Shown here: piece after piece, positions 15,932 through 23,357 of the stretch
Layout of the letters: every line of letters starts with the position of its first letter
How positions within the stretch are numbered: position 1 is the first letter of the stretch
From: Nocardia terpenica
GTDB lineage: Bacteria; Actinomycetota; Actinomycetes; Mycobacteriales; Mycobacteriaceae
Direction: 5' to 3'
Assembly: GCF_013186535.1 (NCBI RefSeq)
Contig: NZ_JABMCZ010000003.1
Coordinates: 744,001 to 808,000, forward strand
Length of the DNA stretch: 64,000 bases
Notes under the pieces: model-generated
The model's input: only the letters and a program-made list of their open reading frames with translations
What the model was told of the DNA's origin: nothing
Databases searched by the model: none
Program-made: the position numbers and the translations under genes

Positions 15932-16250
15932 CGCGATCATGCATTGCAGCACCGGCACCGCCAGGATCATCAGGACCAGGCGCAGGCTCTGCACCCTCGC
16001 GAGGAGTGGCATGGTCGCGCGCAGTCCCTCCGTGGTGGAGAAGGCCGTATTGATGCCGCCCGGGGAGGTGGTCAGGTACAGGTCCGGCAGCCGCTGGTCG
16101 ACGAGCAGCGCCAGGCCGAAGGCCAGGGCCGCCACCGCGGCGATCGCCAGAATCAGGTGCGGGGCCGGAAACCCCACCCCGCCCGAGCAATTCCGCCGCC
16201 CCCACCATCCCGCCCAGCAGCACGCCCCAATAGAGCGCCTGCGAGCGGGA
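15932..16250 (-). pseudogene. Remnant of an AbrB-family membrane transporter
   Basis: The minus strand reads LILAIAAVAALAFGLALLV, DLYLTTSPGGINTAF and RVQSLRLVLMILAVPVL. This is the end of the duplicated membrane AbrB (PF05145-type) family, with its TSPGG...LR signature. The preceding part (YWGVLLGGMVGAAELLG) is in another frame, so a frameshift lies near 16160, and the C-terminus runs into the repeat locus at 15931 (AIPAKSVPERRG). No complete gene exists: the N-terminal half is missing. Confidence 0.55.
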
Positions 16251-16427
16251 TGGCGACCCGCGTTAGACCATTCCGACTCCTGAATCGAAAGTGCCGTCGG
16301 CAGACGAGATTCGGCATTCCAGATAGAAACGACCGAATGGTATTTCCGAATGGAAATTAATCCATAGCTACCCCGCACCCGACAGGTTTGCCAGCGGTTC
16401 TCCATCCCCGCCGGAATGGCGGAGAAC

Positions 16428-17624
16428 CTATTGCGCCGACGCCATCCAGCGATCGACGGCCTGGATTCCATTGGGCGCGAACGCACACGCCACATGCCCG
16501 CCGCACGGCAACACGTCCAGCGTCGTCTCCGCTCCCCGGCTCGACCATTCCCGGGCCAGCTCCTCGACGCCACGCAGCGGAATGAACTCGTCGTCGGACC
16601 CGTGCCAGAAGTAGATCGGCGCCCGCGGCACCTGGGCCCCGGGCCGGGTGTCACGGAACATCTGCCGGACCACCTCGGTGTCGTACGGGTTGCCCTCGGT
16701 GAGCGCCTGAACCGGCAGCGGCACCCCGGCGAACGCCAAACCCGTGTAGACGCAGGCGTTCCGGAACCGCTCGGCCAGTTCCGCGCCGAGCGGGTTCAGC
16801 AGATTCAGCGCCCCCGGCGTGGCCCGGGCGACGCCGAGCGCGCCCAGCAGATAGAACGCCGAGCCCGGCGGGCGGCCGTCCATGGTCGCGGGCAGCAGCG
16901 ACAGATCGGTCGGGGTGCCACCGGCGGCCGCACCCACCAGATCGAGTTCCGGAGCGTACTCCGGCGCGAGCTGCGCGGCCCACACGGTGGCGATGGCCCC
17001 GCCGCTGTAGCCGAGCAGGGCGATCGGTCCCGACAGCCCGGCCTCGGGCAGCCGCAGCGCGGCCCGGATGCCGTCGAGCACCTCGCGCCCCTCGGTCGGG
17101 CCGTGCCCGTAGGCCATCAGGGGACCCTCGTAATCGGTCAGCACCACCGCGTATCCGCGCTCGAGCAGCTGCCGGGTCACGTCCGGCTCCTCGATCGACA
17201 CCGAATTGGTCAGCTGGTACGAGGGATTGCACGTCCTGCCGAGGCCGTCGATGGCGAAGTTGTTGCTCACGATCCGCCCGTTCCACGCATCGGGTTTGAG
17301 CACCGTCGTCAGGGCGGCGATGGGCGATCCGTCCGCGGCGGATGTCTTGAACCAGGCTTGCCATGCGGTGAATGCCGAGGTGAGCGCCAGTGGGGGGAGA
17401 ACAGCAATCTGCCGGGAATCGAGCACGGTGCCGTCGGCCATTGCGGCGGTGGTGGCGAAATGCCGATCGAGATACGGGTCGCCGGTGGGATCGGGGCGAA
17501 ATCTGGCCATCGAGTCCGAATCCCACCGTGGCGCGGGCGTATTCGCCGCCGCGAAGGGGACCGCTCCGCAGGCGATGAGGACGAGACTCACCACCGTCGT
17601 ACACAGTCGCAGGAACACACGCAT
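16428..17624 (-). CDS. Secretory lipase (LIP family)
   Basis: An exported alpha/beta-hydrolase of the secretory lipase family (PF03583 type) that hydrolyses acylglycerols or other esters; the substrate is inferred. The signal peptide is FLRLCTTVVSLVLIACGAVPFAAA. The nucleophile elbow is GYSGG, the acid region HGSDDEFIPL and the histidine GGHVACAF. About 398 residues, normal for the family. ATG 17624 was preferred to 17645 because AAAGGTGA lies upstream and the signal peptide then starts at residue 1. BlaI-type operator site 6, a perfect palindrome, is 63 bp upstream. Confidence 0.85.
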   Translation of the reverse strand: MRVFLRLCTTVVSLVLIACGAVPFAAANTPAPRWDSDSMARFRPDPTGDPYLDRHFATTAAMADGTVLDSRQIAVLPPLALTSAFTAWQAWFKTSAADGSPIAALTTVLKPDAWNGRIVSNNFAIDGLGRTCNPSYQLTNSVSIEEPDVTRQLLERGYAVVLTDYEGPLMAYGHGPTEGREVLDGIRAALRLPEAGLSGPIALLGYSGGAIATVWAAQLAPEYAPELDLVGAAAGGTPTDLSLLPATMDGRPPGSAFYLLGALGVARATPGALNLLNPLGAELAERFRNACVYTGLAFAGVPLPVQALTEGNPYDTEVVRQMFRDTRPGAQVPRAPIYFWHGSDDEFIPLRGVEELAREWSSRGAETTLDVLPCGGHVACAFAPNGIQAVDRWMASAQ

Positions 17625-17686
17625 CGGCTCGCTGTCACCTTTCATTGCCGAGGCTTGCCGGATCGGATCCGAGCCTCTAGACTCTC

Positions 17687-17710
17687 TACTATCTACGTAC
17701 GTAGATAGTA
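17687..17710. promoter_or_regulatory. BlaI-type operator, site 6 (lipase), perfect palindrome
   Basis: TACTATCTACGT joined to its exact complement ACGTAGATAGTA. It lies between the lipase start and the stop of the mycolyltransferase, so it can serve only the lipase. It is the best match of the eight sites. Confidence 0.85.
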
Positions 17711-17756
17711 TCAGTGGTGGTGGTCCGGAGCGCGGTCCGGGCCACCACCGCCGGTC

Positions 17757-18788
17757 TCAGTGCGCGATGCCGAGCCCGTCGGCCAGCGTCGGCCAGGCCC
17801 GCCGGAAGTCGTCCTGCCAGTACCCCCACGAGTGGGTGCCGGTCGAATCGAAGTTGTAGGTGGCCGGAATCCCCAAGGCGTTCAACCGATCCCGCATCTG
17901 CTGCGTGCACCGGTTCACCGCGGCCTCGATGGCGCCGCCGCCGATCACCTGATCCAGATAGCCGTTCGGCCCGGGCTGGATGTGCGGCCCGCCGAGGCTG
18001 TCGTGGCGGCCGGGCAGCCCGGTTCCCGTGGCCAGGAACAGCTTCGTGCCGCGCAGCCGATCGGCGTGCAGGTAGGGATCGTTCGCCGCCCACATCGGAT
18101 CGTCCGGCGGGCCGTACATGTTCCTGGTATCGCCGTGCCCCCAGGTCTCCACGGTCAGCCGAATGAAGGTCTGCCCCATGGGATCGCTGACCCGCGCGCA
18201 GCCGCTGAAGGCGGCGACCGCGCGGTAGAGCCCCGGCTCGGCGACGGCCAGCTGCAACACCGAGGTACCCGACATCGACAGTCCGGCAATGGCATTCACG
18301 CCGCGATTGTCGTAGGCGGCGTCGATCACCGGCGGCAGCTCGCGGGTCAGGAAGGTCGCCCATTTGTTCACCCCGAGCACGGGATCCGGTGCGCGCCAAT
18401 CGGTGTAGTAGCTCCACTGCCCGCCCACCGGCTGCACCACCGTGACGTTCTTCGACGCGAGGAAGTTCAGCACATCGGTGTTCTGCTGCCAGGTCGCCCC
18501 GTCCTCGCCGCCGCCACCGCCGTTGAGCAGATACAGGACGGGATGGGGCCGGGTGCGATCCGCGGCGGGCTGCACCTCCACGGTGATGTCGCGGTCCATG
18601 GCGGGCGAGTAGACCTGCAACCGCTCGGTGCGCGCGTCGGTGCGCTGCGTCGTATCGATCCGCGCGGGCCGGGTTCCGGGAATGTCGGCGCCGAAGGCCG
18701 GGGCGCTCGGTCCGAGGGCGATCATGGCCGCCAGCGCCGCGGCCGTGCCGGACGTGGCGAGCCGGGATCTCGTGGGGAAAGTGTGCAC
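17757..18788 (-). CDS. Antigen-85-type mycolyltransferase/esterase
   Basis: An exported enzyme that transfers mycolic acids onto trehalose and arabinogalactan. 343 residues; signal peptide with TAAALAAMIALGPSAPAFGA. Family motifs in order: VLYLLNGGGGGEDGATW, NVTVVQPVGGQWSYYTDW and the nucleophile in AGLSMSGTS (Ser171). The C-terminal HSWGYWQDDFRRAWP provides the catalytic histidine. It supports a mycolic-acid-containing host. BlaI-type operator site 7 lies 20 bp upstream of its start. It is followed on the same strand by the lipase, which has its own operator. Confidence 0.9.
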   Translation of the reverse strand: MHTFPTRSRLATSGTAAALAAMIALGPSAPAFGADIPGTRPARIDTTQRTDARTERLQVYSPAMDRDITVEVQPAADRTRPHPVLYLLNGGGGGEDGATWQQNTDVLNFLASKNVTVVQPVGGQWSYYTDWRAPDPVLGVNKWATFLTRELPPVIDAAYDNRGVNAIAGLSMSGTSVLQLAVAEPGLYRAVAAFSGCARVSDPMGQTFIRLTVETWGHGDTRNMYGPPDDPMWAANDPYLHADRLRGTKLFLATGTGLPGRHDSLGGPHIQPGPNGYLDQVIGGGAIEAAVNRCTQQMRDRLNALGIPATYNFDSTGTHSWGYWQDDFRRAWPTLADGLGIAH

Positions 18789-18807
18789 GATCGGTATCCC
18801 ATCTGAT

Positions 18808-18831
18808 TACTATCTATGTACGTAGATAGTA
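18808..18831. promoter_or_regulatory. BlaI-type operator, site 7 (mycolyltransferase)
   Basis: Left half TACTATCTATGT, right half ACGTAGATAGTA; the halves differ at one position. It is in the divergent gap between the mycolyltransferase (20 bp away) and the second M56 gene (390 bp away). Confidence 0.8.
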
Positions 18832-19221
18832 CATAACCCATCGATTGCCCGATTTGGGATTCGCTTTTCGCGCAGGGTGGTCATTACTTGTGGAAATTAT
18901 ATGTTTCACCCGTGTGTTATTTGATCGTTGTAGCAAGATTGTTGATTCTTGTAACAGACGTCTGTAGCTGTGTGATCGGCCGATGTAATGTGCCGAAATC
19001 GTCGTGATTCGAATCACAAAGAAAGGAACTCCGTGAAGCGACAAGCTACCGTCCGTAGGCGGTGACGACGGTCGATGCGGACCGTGTGACTCGTCGCCGG
19101 TGTGCAGGTTTGTCTAGGAGGCATTGTGAGGGTATGGATTCGGGGATTGAGAGGTGCTGCCCGCACTCGCCCTCGGATTCCGTCCGGATATCCGGAAATC
19201 CCTCGTCCGTGGGCTTGAGAT
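18832..19221. other. AT-rich leader region of the second M56 gene
   Basis: 390 bp without a clear gene and visibly richer in A/T than its surroundings (for example GGAAATTATATGTTTC, GTTATTTGATCGTTG). AAAGGAA (19022-19028) precedes GTG 19033 and a 10-codon frame ending at TGA 19065, too short to judge. No repeats or RNA gene seen. Confidence 0.4.
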
Positions 19222-20121
19222 ATGGCCGTTCTACTCTTCGCCCACGCATTGCTCATGGTGCTGTGTGCGACGCCGATGCTGCGTCGCGTGACCCGCGCCG
19301 GTATCGCCCCGGGCCTGGGCACGGCGGTCTGGCTGACCGTGCTGGCGTGCGTCCTGGGCTCGGTGGTGACCGCTCTCGCGCTGGCGATACTGGTGCTGGT
19401 CGGTGTGCTGGAGGCGTCGCGGCCCATTCCGGCGGCGGCGTTCGTGGCCACCGTGGTGCTGGCCGTGCTGGTCGTGGTCGCGGGCGTGCGCTGGGTGCGC
19501 GCGCTGCGGCGGATGCGGGCCCGCGCCGACGAGCACGCCGACGCGCTGCGCCTGCTGGGCCGCCGCTTCGACTGTGACCGGCTCGCCACCGATGTCGTTG
19601 TGCTGGAGGCGGACCGACCGGCCGCGTACTGCGTCGCGGGCCGCCGCGGCATCGTGGTGGTGACCAGCGCCGCGATGGCCGCGCTCGATCCGGTGACGCT
19701 GCGCGCGGTGCTCGCGCACGAGGCCGCGCACCTGGACGGGCGACATCCGTTGCTGCTCACCGTCGTTCGCGGCCTGGCCGCCGCCTTTCCCGGACTGCCC
19801 GGCATGCGGTGGTGCCACACCGTCGCCCGGGAGGTCGGGCGGCTGCTGGAGATGAGCGCCGACGACGCGGCCGCGCGCCGGCACGGGGTGGCGTCGGTGC
19901 TGTCGGGACTGCTGACGCTGTCGGGCGCGGTGCCCTCGGGCGCGCTCGGGGCCAGCGGGCAGGACGTGGTCGCCCGCGCGGAGCGGCTGGCGGCCGGGTC
20001 GCGGCGCTGTCTGCGGGTGCGAATCTCGCTGTGCGCCATCATCGTTTTCGCGTTCGGGATACCGGTCGTCATCGTGCTCGCGCGCGCGGTGGGGGCGCTA
20101 GGCCCGCTGGTGTGGCCGTAG
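19222..20121 (+). CDS. M56 (BlaR1-like) membrane metalloprotease, full length
   Basis: 299 residues. Membrane segments are VLLFAHALLMVLCATPML, AVWLTVLACVLGSVVTALALAILVLVGVL, FVATVVLAVLVVVAGV and, at the C-terminus, ISLCAIIVFAFGIPVVIVLARAV. Zinc site HEAAH in AVLAHEAAHLDGRHP, with EMSADDAAARRHG downstream. It is a paralogue of the protein at 14721, retaining the last helix. There is no penicillin-binding sensor domain, as in mycobacterial BlaR proteins. It is a candidate for relieving BlaI repression. Its stop overlaps the WhiB gene on the other strand by 24 bp. Confidence 0.85.
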   Translation: MAVLLFAHALLMVLCATPMLRRVTRAGIAPGLGTAVWLTVLACVLGSVVTALALAILVLVGVLEASRPIPAAAFVATVVLAVLVVVAGVRWVRALRRMRARADEHADALRLLGRRFDCDRLATDVVVLEADRPAAYCVAGRRGIVVVTSAAMAALDPVTLRAVLAHEAAHLDGRHPLLLTVVRGLAAAFPGLPGMRWCHTVAREVGRLLEMSADDAAARRHGVASVLSGLLTLSGAVPSGALGASGQDVVARAERLAAGSRRCLRVRISLCAIIVFAFGIPVVIVLARAVGALGPLVWP

Positions 20122-20412
20122 CTCGCCGCCCTCGGCGATCGCGCGCAGCCGCTCACGTTTGCGCCGCCCGAGCGCCGGATGATCCTCGTCGCCGAGATCG
20201 ATGGTGGCCACCACGCCGTGCGTGATGCCCGAGCGCAGTGCCTCCGCCGCGCACTCGCGCACGGCGAAACAGGCCCGGCACATCGCCCGCGCCGAGGCGG
20301 TGCGGGTCTCGCGGTCGGCCCATCCGGAGGGGAAGAAGACCTCCGGATCGACGCTCAGGCACGGCCGGTTGTCCCGGCGGTCGGTCGCGGGGAGGGGGAC
20401 AGCGGTAGACAA
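20098..20412 (-). CDS. WhiB-family iron-sulfur regulator
   Basis: 104 residues. Four cysteines in WhiB spacing: RPCLSVDPEVFF (Cys18), AMCRACF (Cys45, Cys48) and REC (Cys54), expected to ligate a [4Fe-4S] cluster. The usual G(V/I)WGG turn is replaced by HGVVAT, and the basic tail RRKRERLR would contact DNA. The start is uncertain; TTG 20412 gives a normal-length protein. The gene is 37 bp after the SARP gene, so it is probably co-transcribed from operator site 8. Confidence 0.8.
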   Translation of the reverse strand: MSTAVPLPATDRRDNRPCLSVDPEVFFPSGWADRETRTASARAMCRACFAVRECAAEALRSGITHGVVATIDLGDEDHPALGRRKRERLRAIAEGGELRPHQRA

Positions 20413-20449
20413 CGTGAATCCAATCGAGCAGGAGGGTAGTGATATCGAC

Positions 20450-21211
20450 TTACTGGAAGACGCAATCGAATTCCGGCCGCGGCGGGTCGTGGGCCAGGAT
20501 TCCGGTGTACATCCGCTCCAGGGTCGGGCTCGGTTCGACACCCATCTCGCGGGCCAGTTCCCGCCGGGATCGGTGGTAGAGCGTGAGGGCCTCGGCCTGG
20601 CGGCCCATCCGGTACAGGGCGAGCATGCACAGCTCGATCAGGCGTTCCTGGTTCGGGTATGCCTGCACTAATCGGCGTAGCTCGGCGATGGCGAGCCGGT
20701 CGTGGCCGAGGGCCAGCCGGGCGCACTCCAGGGCGTACCAGGCGTTGAGCCGATGCTCCTCCAGATAGGCCGCCTCGTAACTGCATCGGGCGCTGTCCTG
20801 GGTGCCCATCAGCGCGTCGCCGCGCCACAGTTGCAGCGCCTGCTCCAGGCTGCGGACCGCCCGCGCGGGGTCGGCGCCGACCAGCGCGGACGCCGAGGTC
20901 GACAGGGCGAGAAAGCGGTTGGCGTCCACGCATTCCGGCGCGACGCTGAGCTGGTAGCCGCTGCGCGCCGCGCGCAGCATGTCGGGCGCGCTCAGCAGCC
21001 GCCGGATGCGGGTGGCGTTCGCCTGCAGGGCATTGCGCGGATCGGCGGGGCGGCCCTCGGGCCACAGCTCCGCGGTCAGCTCCTCGTAGGAGACCACCCG
21101 CCCCGACTCCAGCGCGAGAATCGCCAGCATCGTCCGGACCTTCTTCGCATGCACCGGCCGGCGAATGCCACGCACTGTCACCTCCAGTGCGCCCAGCAGA
21201 TTGATTTCCAC
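20450..21211 (-). CDS. SARP-family transcriptional activator
   Basis: 253 residues. An N-terminal OmpR-like DNA-binding domain (MEINLLGALEVTVRG, KKVRTMLAILALESGRVVS, NALQANATRIRRLL) is followed by a bacterial transcriptional activator domain (RFLALSTSASAL, AYLEEHRLNAWYALECARL, ERLIELCMLALYRMGRQAEAL, REMGVEPSPTL). SARPs activate by binding direct repeats next to the -35 region. GTG 21211 has GAAGGA upstream. BlaI-type site 8 lies 240 bp before the start, so it would relay the BlaI signal together with WhiB. The target is unknown. Confidence 0.85.
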   Translation of the reverse strand: MEINLLGALEVTVRGIRRPVHAKKVRTMLAILALESGRVVSYEELTAELWPEGRPADPRNALQANATRIRRLLSAPDMLRAARSGYQLSVAPECVDANRFLALSTSASALVGADPARAVRSLEQALQLWRGDALMGTQDSARCSYEAAYLEEHRLNAWYALECARLALGHDRLAIAELRRLVQAYPNQERLIELCMLALYRMGRQAEALTLYHRSRRELAREMGVEPSPTLERMYTGILAHDPPRPEFDCVFQ

Positions 21212-21440
21212 GCTGATTCCTTCTCGAGGCTTTCGGGAGTCGGTTCGTCCAGGGCCCCGGGGCGCGGGGAATTGGGGGGAGGGCCGGCCCCGGGGCTGGA
21301 TGGTCGCGGGCGGGTCGCCGTGCGCACGGCGCGTTGTCCCGACGCGACCGACGGAGCTGCGGGCTGATGAGGGGGAGCCCGCAGCTCGCGGTGCCCGGCA
21401 ACCGACCCGCGACGTTCCGGACTGTGACGGCCCGGAATGG

Positions 21441-21476
21441 GTAAGCAGTATCTACTGCTTACGTACGTAAATAGTA
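21441..21476. promoter_or_regulatory. BlaI-type operator, site 8, with an extra half-site
   Basis: Full site 21453-21476: TACTGCTTACGT and ACGTAAATAGTA. GTAAGCAGTA (21441-21450) is a third half-site, so AAGCAGTATCTACTGCTT also forms a local palindrome. It lies in the 367-bp gap between the SARP and TetR genes; the rest of that gap shows no gene. Confidence 0.7.
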
Positions 21477-21578
21477 GATACCTCGGTCCGGACTGTCAAA
21501 GATGTTCCGTTTGCGGTCGCGATTCGGGTACTGCAGGCTTCGATCCTTGATTCGATGCCGAGGCCGAAGCGGATGGGG

Positions 21579-22169
21579 TCATTCCGGCCGCAGGTAGGTC
21601 AGCGCGGCGTCGAGGACGGCGTCGGCGTAGTCGTCGGTCAGGCCGTCCAGGCCCAGTGACCAGCGGTATTGCAGCGGGCCCAGCAGCAGGTCGACGGCCA
21701 GTTCGAGGTCGGCGTCCGCGCGTACCTGACCGGCGTCGACCGCGGAGCGCAACCGGGCGACGAGCGCGGCGCGCTGGGGGAGCAGCAGCCGCTCGCGGTA
21801 GTGGCGGTGGATCTTCGGGTCCTGCTGGATCTCGACGTACATCGCGCGCAGGAAGGCGCTCTCGGTGGTATCGGCGAGGGCGGCCGCCGCGCCGCGCAGC
21901 AGCAGGCGCAGGTCGGCGCGCAGATCCCCGCTGTCGGGCAGCGCCGAACCCGCAGGGCCGGAATCCCTTTCGAGCATCGCGTCGAGCACGACCGCGCCCT
22001 TCGACGGCCACCACCGGTAGATGGTCTGCTTGCCGACGCCCGCGCGGGCGGCAATGGCCTCGATGGTCAGCTTCGCGTAGGGCACCTCGTGGATCAGCGC
22101 GCCGGTGGCGGTCAGGATGGCGGACCGTGCCCGCTCGCTGCGGCGGGCGGCGCTCGGCGTCTCGGGCAT
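21579..22169 (-). CDS. TetR-family repressor
   Basis: 196 residues; the HTH reads LTIEAIAARAGVGKQTIYRWW, with a variable C-terminal ligand domain. It is divergent from the SDR gene. Two inverted repeats with the shared half-site AGACG lie between the genes and are the probable operators, so it likely controls both itself and the SDR. ATG 22169 starts the conserved part; the frame extends further upstream without an RBS. Confidence 0.8.
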   Translation of the reverse strand: MPETPSAARRSERARSAILTATGALIHEVPYAKLTIEAIAARAGVGKQTIYRWWPSKGAVVLDAMLERDSGPAGSALPDSGDLRADLRLLLRGAAAALADTTESAFLRAMYVEIQQDPKIHRHYRERLLLPQRAALVARLRSAVDAGQVRADADLELAVDLLLGPLQYRWSLGLDGLTDDYADAVLDAALTYLRPE

Positions 22170-22196
22170 GCGGTGAGCATAGCATTCTGCGAGACG

Positions 22197-22263
22197 AGAC
22201 GTACCGTCTTGACAAGCTCGCGCCCTCGCTGCCATGCTCATCTCAACGAGACGCCGCGTCTCG
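22197..22263. promoter_or_regulatory. Two TetR operators between tetR and SDR
   Basis: AGACG-TAC-CGTCT (22197-22209) and CGAGACG-CCG-CGTCTCG (22247-22263), both with 3-bp centres and the same half-site. The second lies just before the SDR start; TTGACA (22210-22215 region) falls between them. Confidence 0.6.
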
Positions 22264-22281
22264 CGAAGAAGGGAGAACTCA

Positions 22282-23139
22282 GTGACCCGAACATGGTTCA
22301 TCACCGGCGCCAATCGTGGCCTGGGGCGGGCGTTCACCGTCGCCGCCCTGGCGCAGGGCGATCGGGTCGTCGCGACCGCGCGCGATCCCCACGGCCTGGA
22401 CGACCTGTCCGCCGAACTCACCGACGGCCGACTGACGGTGCTGCCGTTGGATGTTCGTGATCGCGATCGCGTCCGCGCCACGGTCGACCGCGCTTTCGAG
22501 CTGACCGGCGCGATCGACGTGATCGTGAACAACGCCGGTTACGGCCTGGTCGGCGCGCTGGAGGAGCTGGACGAGCGGCAGATCCGCGACCAGATGGACG
22601 CCAATTTCTATGGCGCCCTGTGGGTTTCGCAGGCTGCCGTCCCGCACCTGCGTAAGCAGGGCCGCGGGCACATCGTGCAGATATCCACGGTCGGCGCGGT
22701 GGGCGCGCTGCCGCTGTTCAGCCTGTACAACGCGAGCAAGTGGGCCCTGGAGGGTTTCAGCGCCTCGCTCGCGGACGAGTTGCGCCCCTTCGGGATTGCG
22801 GTCACGATGGCGCAGCTGGGTGGCTTCGACACCGACTGGGCCAAGTCGAGCATGCGCTTCGCCGCCGCCCTGCCCGCCTACGACGACCAGCGCGCGAGCC
22901 TGCTCGGCATGCGCGACTACCCGGACCCGTCGGCCCCACCCCCGGTGACCGACTACGAATCCGAGTGGACCGAGGCCGCCCCCGAGGTCGCCGCCGCCGA
23001 ACTGCTCGACCTGGTCTCCATGCCGAACCCACCGCTGCGCAAGATCATCGGCCCCGGCGCCCACGAGATGGTCGCCCTGGCCCTGGACCAGCGCCGCGTC
23101 GACTACGCGTCCGACCCGAAGTTCACCTGGCCCGCTTGA
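22282..23139 (+). CDS. Short-chain dehydrogenase/reductase
   Basis: 285 residues of classical SDR type. Cofactor motif TGANRGLGRAF, DVIVNNAGYG, catalytic Ser in STVGAVG and Tyr/Lys in YNASKWALEG. The arginine after the first Gly motif and the ARD at the end of beta-2 suggest NADP(H). GTG 22282 follows GAAGGGAGA. The substrate is unknown; the divergent TetR suggests induction by a small molecule. Confidence 0.85.
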   Translation: MTRTWFITGANRGLGRAFTVAALAQGDRVVATARDPHGLDDLSAELTDGRLTVLPLDVRDRDRVRATVDRAFELTGAIDVIVNNAGYGLVGALEELDERQIRDQMDANFYGALWVSQAAVPHLRKQGRGHIVQISTVGAVGALPLFSLYNASKWALEGFSASLADELRPFGIAVTMAQLGGFDTDWAKSSMRFAAALPAYDDQRASLLGMRDYPDPSAPPPVTDYESEWTEAAPEVAAAELLDLVSMPNPPLRKIIGPGAHEMVALALDQRRVDYASDPKFTWPA

Positions 23140-23211
23140 TTACCGGGCGAACAACGCGAACAACGCGGGAGCGAAGTCCTGGATCAGCCTGTTCAACAGC
23201 TGCGACGACAT
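23140..23211 (-). CDS. Possible 23-residue amphipathic peptide
   Basis: ATG 23211 with AAGGAAG upstream opens a frame MSSQLLNRLIQDF followed by APALFALFAR and TAA. It fits exactly between the SDR stop and the MFS terminator region. The sequence is hydrophobic on one helix face, like small membrane-active or regulatory peptides. It has no family match and is too short for coding statistics. Confidence 0.25.
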   Translation of the reverse strand: MSSQLLNRLIQDFAPALFALFAR

Positions 23212-23310
23212 GACTCACTTCCTTGGTGATGTGGTGTCGAATCCTGTGAGGACTTCGGAGCGGCCGACGGCGTGGATGGGCGGACAACGTCCGGACACCC
23301 TGCGGGACAA

Positions 23311-23350
23311 GAGAAAAGGCCCGTGCTCACACGAGCACGGGCCTTTTCTC
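23311..23350. terminator. Bidirectional intrinsic terminator
   Basis: A perfect 18-bp stem: GAGAAAAGGCCCGTGCTC, loop ACAC, and the complement ending GGGCCTTTTCTC. The A-run and T-run at the two ends make it work in both directions. It sits 8 bp after the MFS stop codon. Confidence 0.85.
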
Positions 23351-23357
23351 GGCAGCC

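Noticed and set aside
14510..16360. 616-residue plus-strand ORF across the M56 gene and repeat array
   Set aside because: It is an off-frame reading of the M56 gene, continued through the tandem array; no RBS and no domain.
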